Shown piece by piece: positions 6,177 through 13,306 of a DNA stretch of 22,243 nt (within the stretch, counting starts at the first letter, position 1; each line of letters opens with the position of its first letter). A program made the translations under genes and the position numbers. The notes beneath the pieces were generated by a model. That model was not told the origin of the DNA and ran no database searches. It saw only the letters and a program-made list of their open reading frames with translations. Source of the stretch: Patescibacteria group bacterium (GTDB lineage Bacteria > Patescibacteriota > Microgenomatia > Daviesbacterales > UBA10151); contig JAHIVD010000090.1 in NCBI GenBank assembly GCA_018816815.1, positions 1 through 22,243 on the forward strand, given 5' to 3'.

Positions 6177-7286
6177 ATGACCAAAACTTTAACTGAGAAA
6201 CTAAGAGACGTACAAATTATGCTAGGTAAACCCATTACACTGGGTAATCCTAAAAAGCTGGCAGGAACTCTTAAATATTATTTAAGTTTACTTAATATTA
6301 AAGAGGGTGGAAAACAGGAAACAAATTTAGCTAAGGAAAAAGGGAAAGCACAATCAATCAGCAATGGCAGGATTACCTGGATAGATATTAGAAATCCCAG
6401 CAGGAAAGAAATTAGCGGGCTGGTCCAAAAATATCCTTTCCATCCACTGCATCTTGAAGACTGTATGTCTAAAGGACATTTTCCAAAAATAGAGCAGAAT
6501 TTAGAAGATAAGTATTTATTTTTACTGCTCCGTTTTCCTACACTTAATCCTAATGAAGAAAATATCTCTATTAATCAAATATGTTTCTTTTTAGGCGAAG
6601 ACTACCTTGTCACTATTCACGACAGTTCAAAAGATACTGTTTCCAAAATATTTAGTGAATGCGAAAAAAGCAAAGAACAAAGAAAAGCATATATTGATAA
6701 TTCTTCTGCTCATCTGCTGTATACCATTATTAATCAATTGACTGACGACCTAACCCAGCTCTTGCAAATAATCATAAAAGAGGTAGACGAAACAGAAGAC
6801 GTTGTGTTCGATGATAAAGTATCCGGAGTTTATAAAATCGGTCAATTAAAACACAGGATACTTTCTTCAAGACGGATAATCAGACCATTAAAGTCATTAA
6901 TAGCAGAAATGACCGATAAAATAAACAAATTCAGCTCAACTAATTTATCTATTTATTTTGAAAATATTGCAGATACAGTTGATAAAGCTTGGGAGACTTT
7001 AGAAGAAGCCAGGGAAACAGTTGATATTTATCAGGATGCTGATTTTACTTTTAGCACAGAAAAAACCAACAGAATCTTGGCTGTCTTGACTATTCTTTTT
7101 ACTTTCACTCTTCCGGCTACAGTAATCGGAACATTTTTTGGGATGAATATTTTACTTCCAGGAGGATTACAAACCGGATCCTGGACTTTTTTAGGGGAAT
7201 ACACCACATTAATACTTATAGTAACTTCAGCTGCAACACCTGCTTTTTTTATGCTTGTCTATTTTAGAAAAAGGGGTTGGTTTTAA
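6177..7286 (+). CDS. corA: CorA-family magnesium/divalent metal transporter
   Basis: The 369-residue protein has the CorA plan: a large cytoplasmic N-terminal domain, a long helical region (~190-290), and two C-terminal membrane spans (~300-321 and ~341-362). The pore signature GMN is at residues 322-324 (FFGMN), followed by the expected short external loop and a basic C-terminal tail (RKRGWF). CorA forms a homopentameric channel that admits Mg2+ and, in some members, Co2+ or Ni2+. The first ~50 residues before the WIDIRNPS segment look like a lineage-specific extension. AAAGGAG ends 6 bases before the ATG, and a strong terminator hairpin comes right before that. Zinc-exporting relatives (ZntB) exist, so metal choice is inferred from the family. 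Confidence 0.93.
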   Translation: MTKTLTEKLRDVQIMLGKPITLGNPKKLAGTLKYYLSLLNIKEGGKQETNLAKEKGKAQSISNGRITWIDIRNPSRKEISGLVQKYPFHPLHLEDCMSKGHFPKIEQNLEDKYLFLLLRFPTLNPNEENISINQICFFLGEDYLVTIHDSSKDTVSKIFSECEKSKEQRKAYIDNSSAHLLYTIINQLTDDLTQLLQIIIKEVDETEDVVFDDKVSGVYKIGQLKHRILSSRRIIRPLKSLIAEMTDKINKFSSTNLSIYFENIADTVDKAWETLEEARETVDIYQDADFTFSTEKTNRILAVLTILFTFTLPATVIGTFFGMNILLPGGLQTGSWTFLGEYTTLILIVTSAATPAFFMLVYFRKRGWF

Positions 7287-7299
7287 CTAATTTGAGGTC

Positions 7300-7349
7300 T
7301 TGACATATTAAATCAACAGGCAGACAATTAATTTTAGAATCTCTAAAAT
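7300..7349 (+). promoter_or_regulatory. Possible promoter with overlapping palindrome, upstream of the 126-residue gene
   Basis: TTGACA (7300-7305) and GACAAT (7323-7328) are 17 bp apart. At the predicted start lies a perfect inverted repeat, ATTTTAGA (7331-7338) / TCTAAAAT (7342-7349), with a 3-base centre. The layout suits an operator overlapping the start point, although a small AT-rich RNA hairpin is also possible. Confidence 0.4.
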
Positions 7350-7394
7350 CAAGAAAGAGCAGGTTAAGGGATTTTATTGTAATTAGGAGGATGT

Positions 7395-7775
7395 ATGGTT
7401 TTTAAAAAACTGTTTTCATCGGAAAAGATTTTTCTTCCTTTAATAATAAACCTTTTTCTTTTTGGTGGAATTTTCGCTTTTGGGCTACTGGGACTGACAA
7501 CTAATCTAATTTTGCTAATTTTAGCTGCTGCTATTTTTTTGGAGGTAATTTACATTACAACTCTAATTCAAATATCTGTTAACAAAAATGTTAAAGGCTT
7601 GAATGAGGTAAAAAAACAAATAAATAAACTCCAGAAGGATGAAGAAAAAACCTACAATGGCTTAATTTATACAGGGCACCAGATGAAAACAATGCAGCGT
7701 GAGCTCAGTGCTTTAAAAAAAGGCAGCATCTTCAAACCCAACGACAACGGTCATCTTCCCAGATTAAGGGCTTAA
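7395..7775 (+). CDS. Small membrane protein with two hydrophobic spans and a coiled-coil tail, unrecognised
   Basis: The 126-residue protein has two hydrophobic stretches (~12-33 and ~36-60). A helical, charged region (~65-112) follows, with heptad-like spacing of Leu, Ile and Met, then a short basic tail. That layout suggests a membrane-anchored protein with a cytoplasmic coiled coil, perhaps an oligomerisation or scaffold element. I do not recognise a family. AGGAGG lies 5 bases before the ATG, the best ribosome binding site in the window. The gene lies 108 bp after corA and may be read from corA or from its own promoter. Its last 12 bp overlap the 3' end of the convergent substrate-binding protein gene. 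Confidence 0.75.
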   Translation: MVFKKLFSSEKIFLPLIINLFLFGGIFAFGLLGLTTNLILLILAAAIFLEVIYITTLIQISVNKNVKGLNEVKKQINKLQKDEEKTYNGLIYTGHQMKTMQRELSALKKGSIFKPNDNGHLPRLRA

Positions 7776-9137
7776 CACCTTATCCAAAAGCGGCTCTACT
7801 TTTTTAAGATAAACAATATTGTATTTGGGGAAATAGAGAAAAACAGCCGGTGCATCCTCCAGCAGGGTTTTTTGGAAATCAAAGTAATTTGCTTGTCTTT
7901 CGTCTTCAGTGATAATTTTTCTGCCGTCTTCCAAATCTTTATCTACCCTTTTTGAATTATATTTTGTTAAATTTGTTTTAGTCTGAGTAGCATGCCACAG
8001 AAAATATTGGTCAGGATCAACAGGAATGCTTTGAGTAATTAAAAGTGTTTGGAAGTTTTGAGGTATGCCTGATTCCACCCGGAGTTTACTGTCAAATCCC
8101 AACTCTTTCCAGGACTCAGCTACAACTTTTCCCACCTCTTCCAGGTTTGGGGTTGCTGTTAAAATCAATTCTGAGTTGAATTTATCACTTGGGAGTGACG
8201 CCTTTGCCCGCTCCAGGGCTGCCAATGCTTCTTCAGGGTTAGACAAATATTTTTTGGAGTCGCTATCATAGGCCCAGGATTGCGGAGGATAAGGATTATT
8301 AGCAACTTCCTCCCCTTCTATTTTAGGGGTTTTAAAAGCTAATGATTGACGGATCGAACGGTTGCTAAGAAGCGGATCTGTTGTTTGGAATAAAATTGTA
8401 ACAATTTTTGAATAGTCAGTAGTTTGTCTCATAGAAATTAAGGAATTTGAACTAATTAACTTTGGATTACTCAAACCCATTAAAACCTGTACCTCTCCCA
8501 GATTGAAACCAGTAACAGCTATTTTTTCGTTTGGATAAAACCTTATAGCTATATTCGGGAATTTGTTATCCTTAGATTCCAGAATAAGCTTGGTAATAAA
8601 AATCCTGCTTTTTTCAATACTTTTAATTTTATAAGGACCCACCCCGGTTAAAGTACCTTTTTTAAAAACAGGTCCTGTTAGAAGTGAAGGCAAAGGGGAA
8701 AATGATTCCTGTAGATCAAATTGAATTGTTTTGTCATCCGGAAAAGAAACATTTGTGTTTGGGATAGTAAATTCCAGATCAGATGCTTTCACAGTTTCTT
8801 CATCAGCCCAGCTTAAATCCTTTAATTTAAATTTAAACTGGGTAGCGTCATTATTAGTTTCCCAGCCTTTTACCAAATTTGGTTTAATTTTCCCGTCACT
8901 GCTTGCTTCAATCAACCCGGAAGACAATAATTTTGTTACTTCAATAGGCAGATCATGCTCCTGATAAGTCCCAATTAAACCTACCCTGATAGTATCCGAT
9001 GATTGGAAAAATTTCAGCTTTGTCTGAAAAATCACCAAAAGAATAATTATAAGCACACTGCCTATAACTAGGGTCACATTCCTTTTTAGATATTCCCAGG
9101 TGATTAAAAGAAAAAGCCTCACAGGTCTAAAATTCAT
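7764..9137 (-). CDS. Membrane-anchored family 5 extracellular solute-binding protein (DppA/OppA-like)
   Basis: The 457-residue protein has a short basic cytoplasmic N-terminus and one membrane span (~22-42) with no lipobox Cys, so it is anchored by a helix. The outer region fits family 5 binding proteins: KPNLVKGWETNNDATQFKFK near 85-104, VGPYKI in the middle, and a C-terminal DPDQYFLWHAT segment from residue 374, then the EDAPAVFLYFPKY motif. Such proteins bind peptides or other solutes for ABC importers. At 457 residues it is shorter than the usual ~520-550, and no permease or ATPase genes adjoin it. It may serve a distant transporter or another role at the cell surface. It starts 13 bp after secG without a ribosome binding site, so it is probably in the same operon. 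Confidence 0.85.
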   Translation of the reverse strand: MNFRPVRLFLLITWEYLKRNVTLVIGSVLIIILLVIFQTKLKFFQSSDTIRVGLIGTYQEHDLPIEVTKLLSSGLIEASSDGKIKPNLVKGWETNNDATQFKFKLKDLSWADEETVKASDLEFTIPNTNVSFPDDKTIQFDLQESFSPLPSLLTGPVFKKGTLTGVGPYKIKSIEKSRIFITKLILESKDNKFPNIAIRFYPNEKIAVTGFNLGEVQVLMGLSNPKLISSNSLISMRQTTDYSKIVTILFQTTDPLLSNRSIRQSLAFKTPKIEGEEVANNPYPPQSWAYDSDSKKYLSNPEEALAALERAKASLPSDKFNSELILTATPNLEEVGKVVAESWKELGFDSKLRVESGIPQNFQTLLITQSIPVDPDQYFLWHATQTKTNLTKYNSKRVDKDLEDGRKIITEDERQANYFDFQKTLLEDAPAVFLYFPKYNIVYLKKVEPLLDKVLSP

Positions 9138-9150
9138 AATTTAATAACAT

Positions 9151-9363
9151 TTAAAATAGACCGATTATGGAAAATAAAACAAAGGCCACGGCTACAGCAA
9201 TAGTTGCATAAAAAAGAAATTTCTCCGCTCCCCTTCTTGTACGGTAAAATGACATATCGCCTCCAAAACTACCGCCTAAGCCGGATCCTTTCTGTTGAAT
9301 AATAATTATTACAATCAAAATAATTCCTAATGTAATTTGAATTAGCGTAATTACGTCTTTCAT
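9151..9363 (-). CDS. secG: Protein translocase subunit SecG
   Basis: The 70-residue protein has two membrane spans (~5-23 and ~49-68) around the conserved cytoplasmic loop QQKGSGLGGSFGG (23-35) and RTRRGAEKF (41-49), as in SecG. It joins SecY and SecE in the SecYEG channel and helps SecA-driven export. An upstream in-frame ATG would add seven residues, but TATAAT ends 10 bases before the ATG at 9363 and the longer frame would run through that -10 box, so 9363 is chosen. The short leader has no Shine-Dalgarno sequence. The solute-binding protein gene follows by 13 bp. Confidence 0.93.
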   Translation of the reverse strand: MKDVITLIQITLGIILIVIIIIQQKGSGLGGSFGGDMSFYRTRRGAEKFLFYATIAVAVAFVLFSIIGLF

Positions 9364-9373
9364 AGTTGAGTGC

Positions 9374-9402
9374 ATTATAAGCAAAGCTTGCGATTCTTAC
9401 AA
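9374..9402 (-). promoter_or_regulatory. secG promoter with its -35 box inside a tandem repeat
   Basis: On the reverse strand, TTGTAA (9402-9397) and a perfect TATAAT (9379-9374) are exactly 17 bp apart. The -35 box and most of the spacer belong to the first copy of the 36-bp repeat. The predicted start leaves only about 3-5 bases before the ATG at 9363. Confidence 0.65.
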
Positions 9403-9488
9403 TACTAGAATCTAAAGCAAAGCTTGCGATTCTTACAATACTAGAATCTAAAGCAAAGCTTGCGATTCTTACAATACTAGAATCTAAA
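9381..9488. repeat. Three perfect 36-bp tandem repeats upstream of secG
   Basis: Copies at 9381-9416, 9417-9452 and 9453-9488 are identical. Each begins GCAAAGCTTGC and holds the inverted repeat GATTCT/AGAATC with a 9-base centre. There are no spacers between copies, so this is not a CRISPR array. Each copy carries the TTGTAA used as the secG -35 box, but only the first is correctly spaced from a good -10. Confidence 0.95.
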
Positions 9489-9548
9489 ATACCTGCTTCG
9501 GACTTCGCAATATGATATTTTAACTCCTGTTCAAAGAAACTACTAGGA

Positions 9549-9950
9549 TTAACGACTAAGCCATTGCAAAAAATGAGTAATTATCCCGATTAAAAAAGAC
9601 ACTGCTATTGCCACAAGAAATGGAGATAAATCATATTGGGGAAGAATAAAACCGTTGTAATTATATCCGGGAAAGACGTAAGGAACTAATTTAAAATCCG
9701 AAACAATTGTAGTTAAAGCATAAAGAGCCAAAACATTTGTAATCCAGGCAAAAAATCCCAGCGTCAAAAGATTTAGCGGTAAAAGCAATATCTTCAGCAG
9801 AGGAACTAAAAGAAAATTTATCATCATAAATGCAAATCCCCCTAAAAACAAACTTTTTATTCCGCCCGTATAAATCAGGCCAGGAATTATTATTGTAGCC
9901 AGCCAAAGAGAAACTGTATTGATCAGGAAATAACGGAGCAGTTTTTTCAT
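9549..9950 (-). CDS. Phage holin family 4 superfamily-type membrane protein (YvlD-like)
   Basis: The 133-residue protein is almost entirely hydrophobic. It has four likely membrane spans (~6-25, ~31-52, ~58-80, ~108-130) and a polar loop near 85-105 (PGYNYNGF). The pattern of IIPGL near 22-26, then FMMINFLLVPLLKILLLPL in the second span and TLGFFAWITNVLALY in the third, matches the phage holin 4 superfamily (YvlD-like). Despite the name, these are common chromosomal proteins in many bacteria, and a lytic role is not implied. Its ATG lies 4 bp after the uvrC stop, with AGAAAG just ahead of the start, so it is almost certainly co-transcribed with uvrC. No phage genes are nearby. Confidence 0.85.
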   Translation of the reverse strand: MKKLLRYFLINTVSLWLATIIIPGLIYTGGIKSLFLGGFAFMMINFLLVPLLKILLLPLNLLTLGFFAWITNVLALYALTTIVSDFKLVPYVFPGYNYNGFILPQYDLSPFLVAIAVSFLIGIITHFLQWLSR

Positions 9951-9954
9951 CTTT

Positions 9955-11274
9955 CTATATGATATTAAGATTTGCCTTCTGATGCAACTTTCTGTAGTAA
10001 TTTAGAGCAAAGCGGTGAGCCTCATCCCGCAGTTTTTGCAGGAGCTTTAAGGAGAGGCTTTTTCTTGGTAACTTTATAACTTCACCTCCCGGGGGATAAA
10101 GCCATTCTGCTTTCTTAGCCAAACCATAAACAGGAATTTGATATTTGACACCGGACATTTGTTGCTTAACTGCACAAACCTGCCCCCTGCCTCCATCTAC
10201 CAATACTAAATCAGGCAAAGGCCACTCACTATGCTTTAACCTGCGCCGCAGCACCTCCCGCATCATTGCTACATCATTTGGTTTACTGACTTGTTTAGCC
10301 CTATTGACAGAGCCTGTTGACCCAGCCGGCTGTACCGGCAGACTGATTTTGAATTTTCTGTACTGGGATTTATCAATTTCCCCTTCAGTTAAAACAACCA
10401 TTGAGCCAGTTGCACTACAACCTTGGATATTTGAAATATCATACCCCTCAATCCGGTTTGGTAATTTTTTCAAATTCAAATCTTTTTGGAGCTCTTTTAG
10501 CGCCATTTGTTTTTCCTCCTGTAGGAAATTTGGATTTTCCAAATAGAGCCCGGTTCTGTTTATTTGCGTTAAATACACTATCCCTTCTATAACTTTTTTT
10601 ATCTTTGCAGCTTTCTCAAATTCCTGTTTTTCAGATGCCCTCTTCATCTCATCAGCTAGATCTGCAATCAACTGCTGCTTTTTTCCATCCATAAATTTAG
10701 AAAACCTGGTTATTATTTTTTGATATTCCTTTTTTGATATTGCCCCCACACAGGAACCCGGACATAAACCAATATGGTAGTAAAAACACGGTCTTGATCG
10801 TTTTTTAGTTTGCAAAGCTAAAGAACACCAAGGAAAAACTTTTCTTAGTGATTTTATTGTTTCTCTGACAGTCCTGCTTGAGGGAAACGGACCCCAATAT
10901 TTTTTCATCAGCAAAATATCTTTTTTCCTGGCTATCACAATTTTCGGGAAAGCCTGTTTATTGATTGCAATATATAAATAATCTTTATCATCCGTAAGTC
11001 TGACATTAAAAGAAGGCAGATATTTTTTTATTAGATTTGCCTCCAGAATCAAAGCTTCAAGTTCTGATTCAACTGTGATGGTTTGTACGTCAGTTATTTG
11101 ATCAATTAAAATTTTCTGCTTGGGATCTTTATTGTAGAGCCGTTGAAAATATGAAGCCACACGCTGGTAAAGATCAACAGCTTTTCCAACATACAATACC
11201 TTCCTGTTTTTGTCTTTAAACATATAAACACCGGGACTGTGGGGAATTTTGGATTTAATAAGAGGCCAAATCAT
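9955..11274 (-). CDS. uvrC: UvrABC excision nuclease subunit C, short form
   Basis: UvrC makes both incisions around a lesion after UvrA/UvrB loading. From the ATG at 11274 it has 439 residues. The GIY-YIG nuclease is N-terminal (GVYMF 15-19, YVGKA 28-32, Arg38, Glu78). A Cys cluster follows (C150, C163, C171, C175), matching the four ligands of the [4Fe-4S] site reported for E. coli UvrC. Then come a UVR helix pair (~205-235) and the RNase H-like 5' nuclease with D279 (YDISN), D334, D360 (VDGGRGQ) and H420. It ends about 20 residues past H420, so the helix-hairpin-helix region of full-length UvrC (~600 residues) is missing. The ATG at 11274 is preferred over a frame open to 11325 because it starts 7 bp after the upstream stop instead of overlapping it. 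Confidence 0.96.
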   Translation of the reverse strand: MIWPLIKSKIPHSPGVYMFKDKNRKVLYVGKAVDLYQRVASYFQRLYNKDPKQKILIDQITDVQTITVESELEALILEANLIKKYLPSFNVRLTDDKDYLYIAINKQAFPKIVIARKKDILLMKKYWGPFPSSRTVRETIKSLRKVFPWCSLALQTKKRSRPCFYYHIGLCPGSCVGAISKKEYQKIITRFSKFMDGKKQQLIADLADEMKRASEKQEFEKAAKIKKVIEGIVYLTQINRTGLYLENPNFLQEEKQMALKELQKDLNLKKLPNRIEGYDISNIQGCSATGSMVVLTEGEIDKSQYRKFKISLPVQPAGSTGSVNRAKQVSKPNDVAMMREVLRRRLKHSEWPLPDLVLVDGGRGQVCAVKQQMSGVKYQIPVYGLAKKAEWLYPPGGEVIKLPRKSLSLKLLQKLRDEAHRFALNYYRKLHQKANLNII

Positions 11275-11281
11275 GATTTTT

Positions 11282-13165
11282 TTAAGCAGAGTTCTCCTTG
11301 ATTCTTTTCCTGTAAATAATACCACCCAGCACTATAAAATAGATTAACACCATAACAATAATAGATCCTGCTACTGCAAGAGGGATGGGCTGGAACACAA
11401 TAAAAGGTTTTACTGCCACATTCTTAATAGACTTTTGATTACCTACATTAATCACAATTTGATCATTATATGAATCAAAAAGTGATTTAGTCCTGATATT
11501 AAAAATAAATTCACCCTTTCCAAAAGGAGGTATGAGTCCTGTTTCTTGCTTCTCACTATTTAGAACTCTAAGCTTATCAGTTGAAATCTGAAGAGATGCT
11601 GAAGGATAAACAGCATTACCTCTATTTGTAACTTTCACTTTGATAATCCCTGGAAGGCCTGAAAAGATTGGATTTGAAACATCTACCTCAATATCAATCT
11701 GAGGTTTACCAAGAAAATCATTTTCAGATAAAGTTACTTTTACATCATGGCTGTCTTGACTCTCTGATTTATACGAGCCGGCAGGAATTAGTTCTTCCGA
11801 AGATAAACCCTTAATGATAAAAACAAAATGATTCAGATCCAGTTTATTAAAGTAATCTGCGCCACCAGTTGTGTTTTCCCAGGTAGGATCAACCATGACC
11901 CATCCAAGCCGTTCGTTCCAATATTCCGGCCATGCATGCAGGATATCCTTTGTTAAAGACAGGGGTCTAAGTGTTGTATTTGCAGTATGCGCGTACCCAT
12001 TTAATTCCCTTGTTGGAATACCTGCTGCTCTGGAAAGGGCAATAAATAAATCAGTAAATTCCATGCAAACAGCAGAATCAGGATTATTTAAAACCGTAAC
12101 AGCTCCAAGCCGCTCAATATTGCTGCCCTTTAACCGGTCAGAATCATATTTCAAAGAATTTACTACATCCTGAAAAATAAGCTTAGCTTTTCCTTCAAAA
12201 TCCTCCGGAGAACCGCTGCCTAAAATTTCAGATAATTTATTAGTAATTAAAGGGTTATCTTTTTCCCAGTATTTTTGAGCTTCAGTGTATTTTTTTCTCA
12301 AAGATTCATCCAGCACAGGATTTTTTACCTTAGAATTTGTATAAAGCTTTGCTGAGCCAATCACTTTTACATCCATTTTTTGCCCCCGGTTTAATCTATA
12401 CCAAGCCAGGTAATTGCCATCATCATTCACTGTTACATTAAGCGGTTTTGGTTCTATGCGCTGAAAAATAACATCCTGAAAAGGTGTATCCGGAGGAAGC
12501 ACAATATTTGTTAATATCGGCATTAGATTCTCATTTCCCAAATGGTAACTCAAATCAAAATCAAAAATCTGAATACTGCCGAAATTTGCGGAAATGCCGG
12601 ATGATTCAAGCTGATCCTTTTCAAAAGTTAAGAATATCCTTCCTGAGGACACAGTTTGAGTTTTGGGACTCGGACTAATTGAAGAAGGTTGACCAAAACT
12701 CTGCGGAACTGAAAGAGTAAGATTAAAAGCTTCCAAATTTGTGGTTGAAGAAATTCTTGGAACCCTGACTTCCCAGACTTTACCAACTTTTTCGGCAAAA
12801 TCCCTTGATTTAAAAGACAGAGTCCATGGCAGGGTTTTGCCTAAGCCTACTACTTGCTGGTTAAATTTAACACCAATAGTAGTAATTGTATCTTTTTGCT
12901 GTGACGTTATATCCAATTCTCCTCCAGGATCTGCAGCTTTAATGTCGGAAATTTGGGTTGCTCCGATAGTTAATTTGAATTGATTGGCATAATACTGCGA
13001 AGTCAGATTCTCAAGAACAACCTTTTCTGTAACTGTGGTTATTCCGCTTTCGTCAATATCGTATAAAACATCATAGGAGGTTGAAAATTCCGAAGCAGCA
13101 AAAATCCTTTGGGGTAAAACAATAAAGACTAAAAAAACAACTACCAGTGCAATTTTTTTCACCAT
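11282..13165 (-). CDS. Secreted, membrane-anchored transglutaminase-like protein
   Basis: The 627-residue protein starts with a signal peptide (~3-24) ending near FAAS. Residues ~25-270 are beta-rich and contain repeated conserved-looking strands. The transglutaminase-like core follows at ~320-440 with a complete Cys-His-Asp triad: C367 (AVCMEF), H410 (ILHAWPEYW) and D426 (MVDPTWE). A C-terminal Ig/CARDB-like domain (~475-580) precedes a single membrane span (~594-617) and a short basic tail, so the enzyme faces outward. Members of this superfamily are more often proteases or amidases than cross-linkers, so the reaction is left open. It is first in an operon with uvrC (7-bp gap) and the holin-like gene. 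Its promoter places transcription start on the ATG. Confidence 0.85.
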   Translation of the reverse strand: MVKKIALVVVFLVFIVLPQRIFAASEFSTSYDVLYDIDESGITTVTEKVVLENLTSQYYANQFKLTIGATQISDIKAADPGGELDITSQQKDTITTIGVKFNQQVVGLGKTLPWTLSFKSRDFAEKVGKVWEVRVPRISSTTNLEAFNLTLSVPQSFGQPSSISPSPKTQTVSSGRIFLTFEKDQLESSGISANFGSIQIFDFDLSYHLGNENLMPILTNIVLPPDTPFQDVIFQRIEPKPLNVTVNDDGNYLAWYRLNRGQKMDVKVIGSAKLYTNSKVKNPVLDESLRKKYTEAQKYWEKDNPLITNKLSEILGSGSPEDFEGKAKLIFQDVVNSLKYDSDRLKGSNIERLGAVTVLNNPDSAVCMEFTDLFIALSRAAGIPTRELNGYAHTANTTLRPLSLTKDILHAWPEYWNERLGWVMVDPTWENTTGGADYFNKLDLNHFVFIIKGLSSEELIPAGSYKSESQDSHDVKVTLSENDFLGKPQIDIEVDVSNPIFSGLPGIIKVKVTNRGNAVYPSASLQISTDKLRVLNSEKQETGLIPPFGKGEFIFNIRTKSLFDSYNDQIVINVGNQKSIKNVAVKPFIVFQPIPLAVAGSIIVMVLIYFIVLGGIIYRKRIKENSA

Positions 13166-13171
13166 TACTAT

Positions 13172-13200
13172 ATCTTACCTAGTCTGGTCTCATTTGTCAT
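13172..13200 (-). promoter_or_regulatory. Promoter of the transglutaminase-uvrC-holin operon, apparently leaderless
   Basis: On the reverse strand, ATGACA (13200-13195) and TAAGAT (13177-13172) are 17 bp apart. Six bases separate the -10 from the ATG at 13165, so the RNA should begin at the ATG itself. No ribosome binding site is present. Confidence 0.55.
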
Positions 13201-13212
13201 TTCACCAATATC

Positions 13213-13226
13213 TAATATCGATATTA
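13213..13226. promoter_or_regulatory. 14-bp perfect palindrome upstream of the transglutaminase-uvrC promoter
   Basis: TAATATCGATATTA reads identically on both strands and lies 13 bp upstream of the -35 box. It could bind a dimeric regulator. AT-rich palindromes of this size can arise by chance, so confidence is modest. Confidence 0.35.
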
Positions 13227-13306
13227 AAATCCAGGGTTGGAAGCTATGTCAGTTCGGAATATTCTAGGATAACCTAATTAAATTATTCAAAAGTTTCTAG
13301 TATGAA

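Noticed and set aside
9381..9488. CRISPR array (36-bp repeat length)
   Set aside because: The repeats are directly adjacent with no spacers and there are no cas genes.
9691..9906. 71-residue reverse-strand frame within the holin-like gene
   Set aside because: It is an out-of-frame reading of a gene with clear family features.
9549..9950. Prophage remnant because of the holin-like gene
   Set aside because: The YvlD-type family is common on chromosomes, the gene is in an operon with uvrC, and no other phage gene is present.
10145..10546. 133-residue forward frame opposite uvrC
   Set aside because: It lies entirely antisense to conserved uvrC motifs and has no promoter or ribosome binding site.
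11275..11325. Longer uvrC starting at 11325
   Set aside because: It would overlap the transglutaminase gene by 44 bp and add residues not found in UvrC; ATG 11274 fits the family start.
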